Assembly (NCBI GenBank): GCA_002154345.1
Contig: MUNB01000117.1
Coordinates: 1-51,164, forward strand
From: Streptomyces griseus
Lineage (GTDB): Bacteria > Actinomycetota > Actinomycetes > Streptomycetales > Streptomycetaceae
Direction: 5' to 3'
DNA: 51,164 nucleotides
A program made the translations under genes and the position numbers. Within the stretch, counting starts at the first letter, position 1. Each line of letters starts with the position of its first letter. This document shows positions 36,212-45,300 of this stretch, in pieces. Under the pieces are notes generated by a model that saw nothing but the letters and a program-made list of their open reading frames with translations, did not search any database and was not told the DNA's origin.

Positions 36212-37018
36212 GTGTCGACGCCGTTCTATGTCTCACCCCAGCAGGCCATGGCCGACCGGGCGGAATACGCCCGCAAGGGCATCGCCCGTGGTCGCAGCCT
36301 CGTCGTGCTGCAGTATGCCGACGGCATTGTGTTCGTCGGCGAGAACCCGTCCCGTGCGCTGCACAAGTTCAGCGAGATCTATGACCGGATCGGCTTCGCG
36401 GCCGCCGGCAAGTACAACGAGTACGAGAACCTCCGCATCGGCGGCGTGCGCTACGCCGATCTGCGCGGATACACCTACGACCGCGACGATGTGACGGCCC
36501 GTGGGCTGGCCAACGTCTACGCCCAGACGCTCGGCACCATCTTCTCCAGTGCGGCCGAGAAGCCGTACGAGGTGGAGCTGGTGGTCGCCGAGGTCGGCAG
36601 CGAGGCCGAGGGCGACCAGATCTACCGGCTGCCGCACGACGGTTCGATCGTGGACGAGCACGGCTCGGTCGCGGTCGGCGGCAACGCCGAGCAGATCAGC
36701 AGCTTCCTCGACCAGCGCCACCGCGACGGCATGACCCTCGCCGAGGCGCTCAAGCTGGCCGTCCAGGCGCTCTCACGGGAGCCGGGCGGCGGCGAGCGGG
36801 AGATCCCCGCGGAGCGGCTGGAGGTCGCGGTCCTGGACCGCACCCGCCCCCAGCAGCGCAAGTTCAAGCGGATCGTCGGCCGTCAGCTGGCCCGGCTGCT
36901 GGAGACGGAAGCCGCGGCCAGCACGCCCACGGACGCCCCGTCCGACGCCGAGGACGGCGACTCCACCGATAAGGACACCGGCAGCGCGTCCGGCTCCACG
37001 GAGGAGACGGAGAAGTAG
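36212..37018 (+). CDS. prcA: 20S proteasome alpha subunit
   Basis: This 268-residue alpha subunit forms the outer gated rings of the 20S core. The N-terminus [22 protein letters not shown] is the gate and H0 helix. [19 protein letters not shown] and [23 protein letters not shown] (in two parts) are typical. The last 35 residues are an acidic, Ser/Thr/Asp-rich disordered tail. It starts at GTG 36212 with AAAGGGA upstream. The alpha subunit is catalytically inert and docks ARC. Confidence 0.98.
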   Translation: MSTPFYVSPQQAMADRAEYARKGIARGRSLVVLQYADGIVFVGENPSRALHKFSEIYDRIGFAAAGKYNEYENLRIGGVRYADLRGYTYDRDDVTARGLANVYAQTLGTIFSSAAEKPYEVELVVAEVGSEAEGDQIYRLPHDGSIVDEHGSVAVGGNAEQISSFLDQRHRDGMTLAEALKLAVQALSREPGGGEREIPAERLEVAVLDRTRPQQRKFKRIVGRQLARLLETEAAASTPTDAPSDAEDGDSTDKDTGSASGSTEETEK

Positions 37019-37029
37019 GCAGCACCTCA

Positions 37030-37059
37030 GGTGCCCCCGGGTCCCGGCCCGGGGGCACC
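37030..37059. terminator. Hairpin terminator after prcA, shared with LacI gene
   Basis: GGTGCCCCCGGG (37030-37041) and CCCGGGGGCACC (37048-37059) give a perfect 12-bp stem with a 6-nt loop. It lies between the converging prcA and lacI-type genes. Confidence 0.88.
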
Positions 37060-37060
37060 G

Positions 37061-38095
37061 TCATGTCCGGTCGGCGGGCGGCGGCGCCGTGGAGCCGCGT
37101 ACGACGAGGCGGACCGGCAGACCCCCGGGCCGGGCGGGGCGGCCGTCCAGCACGGCGAGCAGCGCCTCCATGCCCCGCTCGCCGACCTGCTCGGCCGGCA
37201 GCCGCACCGTGGTCAGCTCCGGTTCCAGCGCGGTGGCCAGCGCCAGATCGTCGAATCCGGTGACCGACAGCTCGTCCGGCACCCGCAGCCCGAGTCTGCG
37301 GGCCGCCTTGCAGGCGCCGGCGGCCAGGATGTCGTCGTCGCAGACGATCGCGGTGGGCCGCTCCCCGGTGGCCGCCAGCGCCTGTTCCACCGCCTCGCGC
37401 CCCGCCCGTACGTCCAGCGGGGCCCGTACGGTGCGTACCGTCGCGTCCCCCGCCGCGCCCAGCGCGTCCTGCAGCGCCCCGGCGCGCACGGCGAACGTCC
37501 AGGTGTCCACGGCGGACGCCAGATGCAGGAAGCGGCGGTGGCCGAGGCCCAGCAGATGGTCCGTCACCTGCCGCATCCCGTCCGCGATGTCGAGGTTCAC
37601 ATGGGCGGCGGGCCCGGTGTCCGACGGATCGCTGTCCAGCATCACCAGCGGCAGATCCGCCCCGTGCAGCGCGCCCAGCGTTTCGGCGGCCATCGAGGAC
37701 GCGATGACGCCGTCGAGCGCCGCGCGGGCCGAGGCGAACGGGTCCCGGGCCGGTCCCGTGCCGTCGGGCGAGGGGTAGAGCACCACGCCGAAGTCGTGCT
37801 CGGCGGCGAGTGCCGCGGCCCCGGCGTACACCCGGGCGAAGAACTCGTTGGTGAGCGCCGGAACCACCAGCAGCGCCGTCCTGGTGCTGCCGAGCCGCAG
37901 ACTGCGGGCCGCCAGATTGGGCCGGTAGCCGAGCTCCGCCGCCGCGTCCCGGACCCGCTGGGCGGTGACTTCCGACACCCGGCCGGGCCACTTCCCGCCG
38001 AGCACCAGCGAGACCGTCGCCTGGGAGACGCCCGCCGCACGGGCCACGTCACGGCTGGTGGGCCGGGCGGGGACGGGCTGCTGCGCGCTGGTCAC
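37061..38095 (-). CDS. LacI-family transcriptional regulator
   Basis: This 344-residue regulator has an N-terminal LacI HTH (about 13-60: TSRDVARAAGVSQATVSLVL, then the hinge YRPNLAARSL) and a periplasmic-binding-protein-like effector domain. The domain ends in the usual VTGFDDLALAT and LTTVRLPAEQVGERG. GTG 38095 has GGAGG at 5-nt spacing. It is divergent from the MFS gene at 38231 with a TACGTAT/ATACGTA inverted repeat between them, so it probably controls that exporter and itself. Its place inside the proteasome locus is, as I recall, conserved in Streptomyces. Confidence 0.94.
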   Translation of the reverse strand: MTSAQQPVPARPTSRDVARAAGVSQATVSLVLGGKWPGRVSEVTAQRVRDAAAELGYRPNLAARSLRLGSTRTALLVVPALTNEFFARVYAGAAALAAEHDFGVVLYPSPDGTGPARDPFASARAALDGVIASSMAAETLGALHGADLPLVMLDSDPSDTGPAAHVNLDIADGMRQVTDHLLGLGHRRFLHLASAVDTWTFAVRAGALQDALGAAGDATVRTVRAPLDVRAGREAVEQALAATGERPTAIVCDDDILAAGACKAARRLGLRVPDELSVTGFDDLALATALEPELTTVRLPAEQVGERGMEALLAVLDGRPARPGGLPVRLVVRGSTAPPPADRT

Positions 38096-38157
38096 TCGTG
38101 CCTCCGTGCGGGATGTTCCGTAACGCCGCGAGGTGGACCCGCGAACTGCGCACATGG

Positions 38158-38184
38158 TACGTATGAGCCTCGACGTTATACGTA
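38158..38184. promoter_or_regulatory. Inverted repeat TACGTAT-N13-ATACGTA, probable LacI-type operator
   Basis: This is a 7-bp perfect inverted repeat with a 13-bp spacer in the divergent promoter region between the LacI gene (start 38095) and the MFS gene (start 38231). The right half also forms the near-palindrome GTTATACGTAAC by itself. Confidence 0.6.
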
Positions 38185-38230
38185 ACACCCCGGCGGGCCG
38201 CGCGGCCCGCCGAGGCGGAGAGGGGCGGGA

Positions 38231-39490
38231 ATGGCCGCGGGATATCTGGACATCCTCCGGGCGCGGCATGCCGCCCGGCTGCTGACGGGCACCCTGGTGG
38301 GGCGGCTGCCCAACGGCACCGCGCACATCGCGATCGTGCTGTTCACCCGGGCCGAGGGCGGCAGCTACACCCTGGCCGGCGCGCTCGCCGCCGCGTACGG
38401 TCTGGCCACCGCCGTCGGGCAGCCGCTGCTCGGCCGCGCGGTGGACCTGTACGGGCAGCCGCGCGTCCAGCTCCCGGCCGCCGTGCTCTCCGCGCTCGGC
38501 ATGGCCCTGCTGGCCCTCACCGGCCTCGGCTCGCTCCCGCTGGCCTACCTCGCCGTCATCATCGCCGGAGTCGCCACACCGCCCCTGGAGGGCGGCCTGC
38601 GGGCCCTGTGGCCCAGCGTCCTCAAGGGCGAGGGGCAGGTACACCGGGCCTACGCCATGGACGCCGTCGCGCAGGAGATCATGTTCACCGTCGGACCGCT
38701 CCTGGTGACGCTGCTCGTCTCGCTCTGGTCCCCGGCCGCCGCCCTGCTCGTCATCAACGCCATCGGCGTCCTCGGCGCGCTCTCGGTCGTCCTCTCCGAG
38801 CCCTCGCGCACCTGGCGCTCCGCACCCCGCGAGGCGCACTGGCTCGGCGCCCTGCGCTCGCCCGGACTCCTCGCCCTGCTCGGCGCGTTCTTCTTCGTCG
38901 GACTCGCCCTCGGCTCCATCACGGTGGCCGGAGTGGCCTACGCCGACGACCACGGCCGGGAGTCGGTGTACGGCTGGCTGATGGCCGCCCTCGGCCTCGG
39001 TGCGCTGATCGGCGGCCTGGTCTACGGGGCGCGGCAGTGGGCCGGTGCGCCGGAGAAGCGGCTGCGGGTCATCGTCGGGCTGCTGGCGCTGGGCTATCTG
39101 CCGCTGACGCTCACCCCTTCCGTGCCCGTCATGACCGCCTTCGCGGCCCTCGCCGGAGTGTTCCTCGCGCCGGCCATCGCCTGCTCCTTCATCGTGGTCG
39201 ACCGGCACGCCCCGCGCGGCACGGTGACCGAGGCGTTCTCCTGGCTCGTCACCACGTTCGGCGTAGGCGCGGCGGCCGGTACGGCCGTCGCCGGACCGGC
39301 CGTCGAACTCGGCTCGACCGCCTGGAGCTTCGCCGTGGCGGGGGCCGGGGGAGTGGCCGCCCTGGTGGTCCTCCTGGCCACCGGGAGGGTACTGGCGGCT
39401 CCCGCCCGTACGGCCGCCGTCGTGACGGGATCGGAAAATGATCGAAACGGTGCCGTCGAACCCGGTTTCAGCTCGGGCCATAAGGCGTAA
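38231..39490 (+). CDS. MFS transporter
   Basis: This is a 419-residue major facilitator superfamily protein with about 12 hydrophobic helices and short loops. The typical first-half GRAVDLYG (motif-A-like) follows helix 2, and a central hydrophilic loop lies around 190-205. The C-terminal tail is hydrophilic. It is probably an exporter of a small molecule; the substrate is unknown. Its stop codon (39488-39490) overlaps the pafA -10 element. A LacI-type regulator is divergent upstream. Confidence 0.92.
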   Translation: MAAGYLDILRARHAARLLTGTLVGRLPNGTAHIAIVLFTRAEGGSYTLAGALAAAYGLATAVGQPLLGRAVDLYGQPRVQLPAAVLSALGMALLALTGLGSLPLAYLAVIIAGVATPPLEGGLRALWPSVLKGEGQVHRAYAMDAVAQEIMFTVGPLLVTLLVSLWSPAAALLVINAIGVLGALSVVLSEPSRTWRSAPREAHWLGALRSPGLLALLGAFFFVGLALGSITVAGVAYADDHGRESVYGWLMAALGLGALIGGLVYGARQWAGAPEKRLRVIVGLLALGYLPLTLTPSVPVMTAFAALAGVFLAPAIACSFIVVDRHAPRGTVTEAFSWLVTTFGVGAAAGTAVAGPAVELGSTAWSFAVAGAGGVAALVVLLATGRVLAAPARTAAVVTGSENDRNGAVEPGFSSGHKA

Positions 39491-39493
39491 TGT
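39488..39493 (+). promoter_or_regulatory. -10 element TAATGT; likely leaderless pafA
   Basis: TAATGT includes the MFS stop codon and ends 6 nt before the pafA ATG. TTTCAG lies 16 bp upstream (39466-39471) as a weak -35. It suggests pafA has its own, leaderless promoter. Confidence 0.5.
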
Positions 39494-39499
39494 TCAGTC

Positions 39500-40861
39500 A
39501 TGGACCGCCGCATTTTCGGGCTGGAGAACGAGTACGGCGTCACGTGCACGTTCAGGGGACAGCGCCGACTGTCACCTGACGAAGTGGCGCGCTACCTCTT
39601 CCGCCGTGTTGTGTCATGGGGCCGCAGCAGCAACGTCTTTCTGCGGAACGGCGCCCGCCTCTACCTCGACGTGGGATCGCATCCGGAATATGCAACCCCC
39701 GAATGCGACAACGTGACCGAACTGGTCACGCACGACAAGGCGGGCGAGCGCATTCTCGAAGGCCTGCTCGTCGACGCCGAACGCCGCCTGCACGAGGAGG
39801 GAATCGCGGGCGACGTCTATCTCTTCAAGAACAACACCGACTCGGCGGGAAACTCCTACGGCTGCCACGAGAACTACCTCGTGGCCCGGCACGGAGAATT
39901 CTCCCGGCTCGCGGACATCCTCATTCCGTTCCTCGTCACCAGGCAGCTGATCTGCGGCGCGGGCAAGGTGCTCCAGACCCCGCGCGGCGCGGTCTACTGC
40001 GTCAGCCAGCGTGCCGAACACATCTGGGAGGGCGTCAGCTCCGCGACCACCCGCTCCCGGCCGATCATCAACACCCGCGACGAACCCCACGCCGACGCCG
40101 AGCGGTACCGCCGCCTCCACGTCATCGTCGGTGACTCCAACATGTCCGAGACGACCATGCTGCTCAAGGTCGGCGCCACCGACCTGGTGCTCCGCATGAT
40201 CGAGGCGGGCACGGTGATGCGCGACCTGACCCTGGAGAACCCGATCCGGGCGATCCGCGAGGTCAGCCACGACCTCACCGGGCAGCGCAAGGTGCGCCTG
40301 GCCAGCGGCCGGGAGGCCTCGGCCATCGAGGTGCAGCGGGAGTACTACGAGAAGGCCGTGGACTTCGTCGAGCGCCGGGGCATCCGCACCGGCACCGTCG
40401 ACCAGGTCCTGGAGCTGTGGGGCCGCACCCTGGACGCGATCGAGGCCGAGGACCTCGACCGGATCGACACCGAGATCGACTGGGTCATGAAGTACAAGCT
40501 CATCGAGCGGTACCGGGCCAAGCACAACATGACCATGTCGAACCCGCGGGTCGCCCAGATAGACCTCGCCTACCACGACATCCACCGCCGCCGTGGCCTC
40601 TTCTACCTCTTGGAGCGCAAGGGGCAGACCGCCCGCATCTGCAACGACCTGAAGATCTTCGAGGGCAAGTCGGTGCCCCCGCAGACCACCCGGGCTCGGC
40701 TGCGCGGCGACTTCATCCGCCGGGCCCAGGAGCAGCGGCGGGACTTCACCGTCGACTGGGTCCACCTCAAGCTCAACGACCAGGCGCAGCGCACGGTGCT
40801 GTGCAAGGACCCGTTCCGCTCCGTGGACGAGCGGGTGGAGAAGCTGATCGCCGGCATGTGA
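39500..40861 (+). CDS. pafA: Pup-protein ligase PafA
   Basis: This 453-residue ligase forms an isopeptide bond between Pup's C-terminal Glu and substrate lysines, using ATP. The glutamine-synthetase-like N-terminus is [16 protein letters not shown]. Asp57 ([15 protein letters not shown]) matches the catalytic Asp of mycobacterial Paf[22 protein letters not shown] (as two motifs) and [20 protein letters not shown] are shared with Dop. It starts 9 bp after the MFS stop, without a ribosome-binding site but with a suitable -10. Confidence 0.98.
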   Translation: MDRRIFGLENEYGVTCTFRGQRRLSPDEVARYLFRRVVSWGRSSNVFLRNGARLYLDVGSHPEYATPECDNVTELVTHDKAGERILEGLLVDAERRLHEEGIAGDVYLFKNNTDSAGNSYGCHENYLVARHGEFSRLADILIPFLVTRQLICGAGKVLQTPRGAVYCVSQRAEHIWEGVSSATTRSRPIINTRDEPHADAERYRRLHVIVGDSNMSETTMLLKVGATDLVLRMIEAGTVMRDLTLENPIRAIREVSHDLTGQRKVRLASGREASAIEVQREYYEKAVDFVERRGIRTGTVDQVLELWGRTLDAIEAEDLDRIDTEIDWVMKYKLIERYRAKHNMTMSNPRVAQIDLAYHDIHRRRGLFYLLERKGQTARICNDLKIFEGKSVPPQTTRARLRGDFIRRAQEQRRDFTVDWVHLKLNDQAQRTVLCKDPFRSVDERVEKLIAGM

Positions 40862-40880
40862 CCAAGGGCGACCCGCATCA

Positions 40881-40924
40881 CGGCCCCGGCCCCCAGGACC
40901 CACCGGTCCTGGGGGCCGGGGCCG
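40881..40924 (+). terminator. Strong hairpin terminator after pafA
   Basis: There is a 20-bp perfect stem (40881-40900 with 40905-40924) and a 4-nt CACC loop. It is the strongest hairpin in the window and separates pafA from the FKBP genes. Confidence 0.9.
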
Positions 40925-40961
40925 TCCGTGCGAGGTCCGGCTCCAACCGAATCGGAGGGCC

Positions 40962-40967
40962 TAGAGT
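40962..40967 (+). promoter_or_regulatory. -10 element TAGAGT upstream of FKBP lipoprotein gene
   Basis: TAGAGT lies 44 bp before the GTG at 41012 and just after the pafA terminator. No clear -35 is visible. Confidence 0.4.
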
Positions 40968-41011
40968 GTTACGGGACCGAATCACCGTGCCCCCTGAGAT
41001 CTGAGGAACCA

Positions 41012-41950
41012 GTGCGCCGAATTGCCGGCCTTCTTCTCGCCCCCCTCCTGCTGCTGTCGGCAGTGGCGTGCGGCAGCGACGACAAGGCCTCCGACTCCGC
41101 CTCGTCCAAGAACGGCGTCCCCGCGATCACCGCGGGCGCCAAGGTCGGAGAGAAGCCCACCCTCTCCAAGGGCGAGGGCGACCCGCCCAAGGAGCTGAAG
41201 ACCGAGGTCATCAGCGAGGGCGACGGCGCGAAGCTCAAGAACGGCGACGCGATCCAGGTCAACTACCTCGGCCAGGCCTGGGACTCGACCAAGCCGTTCG
41301 ACAACAGCTTCGACCGCAAGCAGCCCTTCGACCTGACGCTCGGCGCCGGCATGGTCATCCAGGGCTGGGACAAGGGCCTGGTCGGCCAGAAGGTCGGCAG
41401 CCGCGTCGAGCTGGTCATCCCGCCGGAGCTCGGCTACGGCGAGCAGGGCCAGGGCGACATCAAGCCCAACGCCACCCTGGTGTTCGTCGTCGACATCCTG
41501 AAGGCCACCCAGATCCCGGCCTCCGCCAAGGGCACCGAAGTGGCCCAGGACAACATCGACCTGCCCAAGGTCGGCGTGAAGACCGACGGCAAGGCTCCGA
41601 CGGTCACCATCCCCAAGAGCGACCCGCCGAAGAAGCTCGTCTCCAACTACGTCCTGGAGTCCGACGGCGAGGTCGTCAAGGAGTCCGACAGCGTCGTCGT
41701 GAACTACGTCGGCATGATCTGGAAGGGCGCCAAGGAGTTCGACAACACGTACACCACGGGCAAGACCCAGACCTTCCCGCTGTCCCAGGTCACCCTCAAG
41801 GGCCTGAAGAGCGGTCTGATCGACAAGAAGGTCGGCAGCCGTGTGCTGCTCGTCATCCCGCCGGACCAGGCCTTCGGTGACCAGCAGCAGCAGGCCATCC
41901 CGAAGAACTCCACCCTGGTCTTCGCCGTGGACATCCTGGCCAAGGTGTAA
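41012..41950 (+). CDS. FKBP-type peptidyl-prolyl isomerase lipoprotein, tandem domains
   Basis: This 312-residue lipoprotein is anchored outside the membrane: lipobox LSAVAC with Cys20 after a hydrophobic signal. Two FKBP domains follow. The first (about 68-170) keeps the core motif VIQGWDKGL and the IPPELGYGEQ loop. The second (about 205-312) has Leu in place of that Trp (TLKGLKSGL) and AFG instead of GYG, so it is probably inactive as an isomerase. GTG 41012 has GAGGA upstream. It probably helps folding of exported proteins. Confidence 0.92.
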   Translation: MRRIAGLLLAPLLLLSAVACGSDDKASDSASSKNGVPAITAGAKVGEKPTLSKGEGDPPKELKTEVISEGDGAKLKNGDAIQVNYLGQAWDSTKPFDNSFDRKQPFDLTLGAGMVIQGWDKGLVGQKVGSRVELVIPPELGYGEQGQGDIKPNATLVFVVDILKATQIPASAKGTEVAQDNIDLPKVGVKTDGKAPTVTIPKSDPPKKLVSNYVLESDGEVVKESDSVVVNYVGMIWKGAKEFDNTYTTGKTQTFPLSQVTLKGLKSGLIDKKVGSRVLLVIPPDQAFGDQQQQAIPKNSTLVFAVDILAKV

Positions 41951-41993
41951 GACTGTCCCGGTTGCCCAGTTCATCAGTAAGAGGAGCAGTTCA

Positions 41994-42365
41994 GTGAGCA
42001 TCGAGAAGCCCGAGGTCGACTTCCCGGGCGGCGAGCCGCCGGCCGATCTGGAGATCAAGGACATCTGGGAGGGCGACGGCGCGGTGGCCCAGGCGGGCCA
42101 GAACGTCTCCGTCCACTACGTGGGCGTGTCCTTCTCCACCGGCGAGGAGTTCGACAGCTCCTGGAACCGCGGCACCCCGCTGCAGTTCCGGCTCGGCGGC
42201 GGCCAGGTCATCGCCGGCTGGGACCAGGGCGTGCAGGGCATGAAGGTCGGCGGCCGTCGCCAGCTGACCATCCCCGCGCACCTCGCCTACGGCGACCGCG
42301 GCGCCGGCGGCAAGATCGCCCCCGGTGAGACGCTGATCTTCGTCTGCGACCTCGTCGCGGTCTGA
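41994..42365 (+). CDS. FKBP-type peptidyl-prolyl isomerase
   Basis: This is a 123-residue, single-domain cytoplasmic FKBP. The catalytic-site residues are present in VHYVGVSFSTGEEFDSSW, the VIAGWDQGVQGMKVGGRR core and IPAHLAYGDRG. GTG 41994 has GAGGAG 7 nt upstream. It follows the lipoprotein FKBP by 43 bp, so both are probably co-transcribed. A strong terminator follows. Confidence 0.96.
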   Translation: MSIEKPEVDFPGGEPPADLEIKDIWEGDGAVAQAGQNVSVHYVGVSFSTGEEFDSSWNRGTPLQFRLGGGQVIAGWDQGVQGMKVGGRRQLTIPAHLAYGDRGAGGKIAPGETLIFVCDLVAV

Positions 42366-42383
42366 TCCGTTCCGGTTCCACGC

Positions 42384-42417
42384 AGGAGGGCCCCCGCCGC
42401 ACGGCGGGGGCCCTCCT
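42384..42417 (+). terminator. Hairpin terminator after FKBP
   Basis: The arms AGGAGGGCCCCCGCC and GGCGGGGGCCCTCCT are perfectly complementary with a 4-nt loop. It lies 18 bp after the stop. Confidence 0.88.
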
Positions 42418-42525
42418 CGCTGTCCGGCGGCGCGTTCCGCCGCTCCGCGGTCCGCGGCCCGGCTTTGGTCCCGACCTCCCGGGGCGGTACGGTCGACGGT
42501 CGTAGCGACAAGAGAAAGGGCGTCG

Positions 42526-43479
42526 ATGGCGATTGCCAAGGCCGAGCGGTTGATGAACCTCGCGCTGTGCCTGCTGGGGACCCGGCGCCCGCTCAGCAAG
42601 CGCGAACTCCGCGGATCCATCGAGGCCTACCTCGAAGCGGGTTCCGACGACTCCTTCAACCGGATGTTCGAGCGCGACAAGGACGATCTGCGCGAACTCG
42701 GCCTCGTCATCGAGACCGTGGAGAACCTCGACGGCGACACCGGCTACCTGGCCCGCCGCGACAGCAACCGGCTGCCCCCCATCACCCTGGACGCCGAGGA
42801 GGCCGCCGCCCTCGGTCTCGCCGCCAAGGTCTGGCAGCAGGCCCGCCTCGCCGGAGCCGCCAGCGGCGCCCTGCAGAAGCTGCGCGCCGCCGGAATGCCC
42901 GAGGCCGAGGACGCCTACGAGGTGCACAGCGCCCTCGAACCCCGCATCCCCGTCCACGAGGCCGCCTTCGAACCCCTGATGCTCGCCTGCCGCGACCGCC
43001 GCCCCGTCACCTTCGACTACCGCAAGGCCAACTCCGCCCGCGCCGAACAGCGCCAGGTCGAACCCTGGACCCTCGAATGCTGGCGCGGCCACTGGTATCT
43101 GGCCGGCTGGGACCGTGAGCGCGGCGCCGAACGCGTCTTCCGGCTCTCCCGCATCACCGGCAAGGTCCGCTCCCGTGCCGGAGCCTTCAGCGCCGAGGTG
43201 CCCGACGCGGTCACCGTCCGCGAGACCGTCGAGAGCTGGGCCGGCGAGACCGCGACCCGGACCGCCCGGATCAGGCTGCGCGCCGGAGCCGGCTACCCGC
43301 TGCGGTCGCGCGCGAGCGCCGTCCGGGAACGCGGCGACGGCTGGGACGAGCTGGAGATCCCGTACGGACACGGCCTCGACGCCTGGCTCGTCGAGTTCGG
43401 CCCGGACGTCGTCGTGGAGGAACCCGCCGATCTGCGGGCCGATGTGGTGGACCGGCTCCGCGCCGTGGCCAAGGACTAG
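42526..43479 (+). CDS. pafB: WYL-domain regulator PafB
   Basis: This 317-residue protein has an N-terminal HTH (about 1-60: LMNLALCLLGTRRPLSKREL) and a WYL domain. It has PVTFDYRKAN and the signature Trp-Tyr-Leu in GHWYLAGWDRERG (about residue 190), plus a C-terminal WCX-like extension. In mycobacteria PafB and PafC form a heterodimer that activates LexA-independent DNA-damage genes. The start ATG at 42526 follows AAAGGG. pafC begins 16 bp downstream. Confidence 0.96.
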   Translation: MAIAKAERLMNLALCLLGTRRPLSKRELRGSIEAYLEAGSDDSFNRMFERDKDDLRELGLVIETVENLDGDTGYLARRDSNRLPPITLDAEEAAALGLAAKVWQQARLAGAASGALQKLRAAGMPEAEDAYEVHSALEPRIPVHEAAFEPLMLACRDRRPVTFDYRKANSARAEQRQVEPWTLECWRGHWYLAGWDRERGAERVFRLSRITGKVRSRAGAFSAEVPDAVTVRETVESWAGETATRTARIRLRAGAGYPLRSRASAVRERGDGWDELEIPYGHGLDAWLVEFGPDVVVEEPADLRADVVDRLRAVAKD

Positions 43480-43495
43480 GGGCAGGGAAAAAACG

Positions 43496-44452
43496 ATGGC
43501 CACGAACGCGATCGACCAGACCCGCCGGATGCTCTCCCTGGTGACGTATCTGCGCGAGCGCCCCGGCGCCCACGTCCAGGACGTGGCCCGGGCCTTCGGG
43601 ATCACCGAGGACGAGCTGATCTCGGACCTCGACGTCCTGCCGATGTGCGGCACCAGCTTCCGCGGCGGCGACCTCCTCGACATCGACACCGACGGCGACC
43701 GCATCTGGTGGCACAACCCGGACGACGTCGCCGAGCCGCTCCGGCTCGCCGCCGACGAGGCCACCGCGCTGCTCGTCGCCGCCCGTGCCGTCGCCACCCT
43801 GCCCGGACTGCGCGAGAGCGACCGGGACGCCCTCGTCCGCGCCACCGCCAAGCTGGAGACGGCCGCCGGCGAGTCCGGTGCGGCCAGCTCCCGGCTCTCG
43901 GTGACCTTCGAGGCCGAGGGCGGCGTCTTCGCCGACGTCGACCGGGCCATCTCCGAGCGCCGTCGGCTCTGGCTGCGCTACTACTCGCCCGCCCGCGACG
44001 AACTCACCGAGCGCGAGGTCGACCCGATCCGGCTCTTCGCCGTCGGCCACACCTACATGGAGGGCTGGTGCCGGCTCTCCGAGGCCCGCCGGACCTTCCG
44101 GCTGGACCGGGTCGCCGAGATCCGCCTCCTCGACGCCCCCGCCGCCCCGCCCGAGCTGGAGCTGCGCGACCTCTCCGCCGGGCTGGTCCAGCCCGCCGCC
44201 GAGGACCCGGAGGTCGTGATCGAGGTCGGCACCGGCGGCCGCTGGGTCGCCGAGTACTACCCGCACGACTCCGCAGAGGAACTCCCCGACGGCGGCCTGC
44301 GGATCACCCTGCGCACCCCCGACCCGGCCTCGCTGCGCCGGCTCGCCCTGCGGCTCGGCGGTGACGGCCGCATCGTCACCCCGCCGGAGCTCGCGGACAG
44401 CGCCCGCGCGGCCGCCCGCGAGGCGCTCGCCGCCTACGAGACCGCGGTCTGA
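43496..44452 (+). CDS. pafC: WYL-domain regulator PafC
   Basis: This 318-residue partner of PafB has an HTH (MLSLVTYLRERPGAHVQDVA and GITEDELISDL) and a WYL-like domain. The signature positions are diverged here (YMEGWCRLSEARRTFRLDR), followed by a WCX domain. ATG 43496 is preceded by GGGCAGGGA. The 16-bp gap from pafB implies co-translation. It is presumably required together with PafB for DNA binding and response to genotoxic stress. Confidence 0.95.
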   Translation: MATNAIDQTRRMLSLVTYLRERPGAHVQDVARAFGITEDELISDLDVLPMCGTSFRGGDLLDIDTDGDRIWWHNPDDVAEPLRLAADEATALLVAARAVATLPGLRESDRDALVRATAKLETAAGESGAASSRLSVTFEAEGGVFADVDRAISERRRLWLRYYSPARDELTEREVDPIRLFAVGHTYMEGWCRLSEARRTFRLDRVAEIRLLDAPAAPPELELRDLSAGLVQPAAEDPEVVIEVGTGGRWVAEYYPHDSAEELPDGGLRITLRTPDPASLRRLALRLGGDGRIVTPPELADSARAAAREALAAYETAV

Positions 44453-44475
44453 GGGCCCGGGAGAGGGAGACGACG

Positions 44476-44820
44476 ATGAACCGGACGACCCTGTTCCCGG
44501 CCGCCACCGGAGTCCGCCCGGAGGCGCTGTCCGCCACCGGGATACGCCCGGCGCCCCGGCCGGGCACCAGCACCGGTCCCGTACCCGTACCGGTTCCCGC
44601 CGCCGTGCGCTTCCGGGCCGCCTGCCCCGACTGCCGCGGGCGCTTCGAGCTGGCCGCCGCCGCACTGCGCCTGGCGATCGGCGCCACCCGCCGCACCACC
44701 TTCTACACCTTCACCTGCCCCGAGTGCGGCGCCTCGGTCCGTAAACCGGCCGGGGAGCGCATCATCGAACTGCTCACCGGCGGCGGCGTACGGACCCTGC
44801 GTCTGCACACCGCCCTGTAG
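44476..44820 (+). CDS. Small Zn-ribbon-like hypothetical protein
   Basis: This 114-residue protein has a disordered Pro/Val-rich N-terminal half. A four-cysteine motif follows (Cys-Pro-Asp-Cys at about 50-53 and Cys-Pro-Glu-Cys at about 81-84), an obvious zinc site, then a helix with EIIELLTGG-like sequence. It begins 23 bp after pafC with GGGAGAGGGAGA upstream. A conserved actinobacterial neighbour of pafBC and tatA, with no known function. Confidence 0.82.
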   Translation: MNRTTLFPAATGVRPEALSATGIRPAPRPGTSTGPVPVPVPAAVRFRAACPDCRGRFELAAAALRLAIGATRRTTFYTFTCPECGASVRKPAGERIIELLTGGGVRTLRLHTAL

Positions 44821-44885
44821 CTCCCGCCCCCGGGGCCGCCCGACCACGGCGCCCGCGGCAAGCCCGTAGGAAGAGGCACCGCCGT

Positions 44886-45083
44886 ATGTTCTGGCCCATG
44901 CTCGCCATCGCCCTCGGATTCCTGGGCATCGCCGTGCTCGGTGTCCTCGGCATCAAGGTCTTCGTCGAGGCCCGGCGTCTCGGCCGCCAGGTCACGGTCA
45001 CCACCGAGCGGATCAACCGGGCGTCGGAGGACCTGGAACGGGCCGCCACCCGCCTCGCGGCCACCGGTGACGGCCTGCGATAA
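44886..45083 (+). CDS. Small single-pass membrane protein
   Basis: This 65-residue protein has an N-terminal transmembrane helix (about 5-26: MLAIALGFLGIAVLGVLGI) and a cytoplasmic charged helix (QVTVTTERINRASEDLERAA), resembling DUF948-type or TatA-like topology. AGGAAGAGG lies upstream of the ATG. It occurs between pafBC and tatA; the role is unknown. Confidence 0.78.
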   Translation: MFWPMLAIALGFLGIAVLGVLGIKVFVEARRLGRQVTVTTERINRASEDLERAATRLAATGDGLR

Positions 45084-45183
45084 CGGTCCCGGGGGCCTGA
45101 TGTTCGACCGCACCGGGGGGTACGCTGCATGGGTCGGCCCAGGCAGGGAGGTGCGGGCCGCAAGCCGGAGTACGCACGGGCAT

Positions 45184-45213
45184 TGCCTCGCGTTTACTCC
45201 CGCGGGTTACGAT
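45184..45213 (+). promoter_or_regulatory. Candidate tatA promoter
   Basis: TTGCCT (45184-45189) and TACGAT (45208-45213) are separated by 18 bp, the best -35/-10 pair near tatA. Transcription would start near 45220, giving a leader of about 80 nt. Confidence 0.6.
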
Positions 45214-45300
45214 CGCTGCCAAGCGCAATGATCGGACGTATGCCCGGTCGAACGGGTAGCGAGCCCACCTCCAGCCGCCTCAGTGAGAAGGAAGTCGCAC

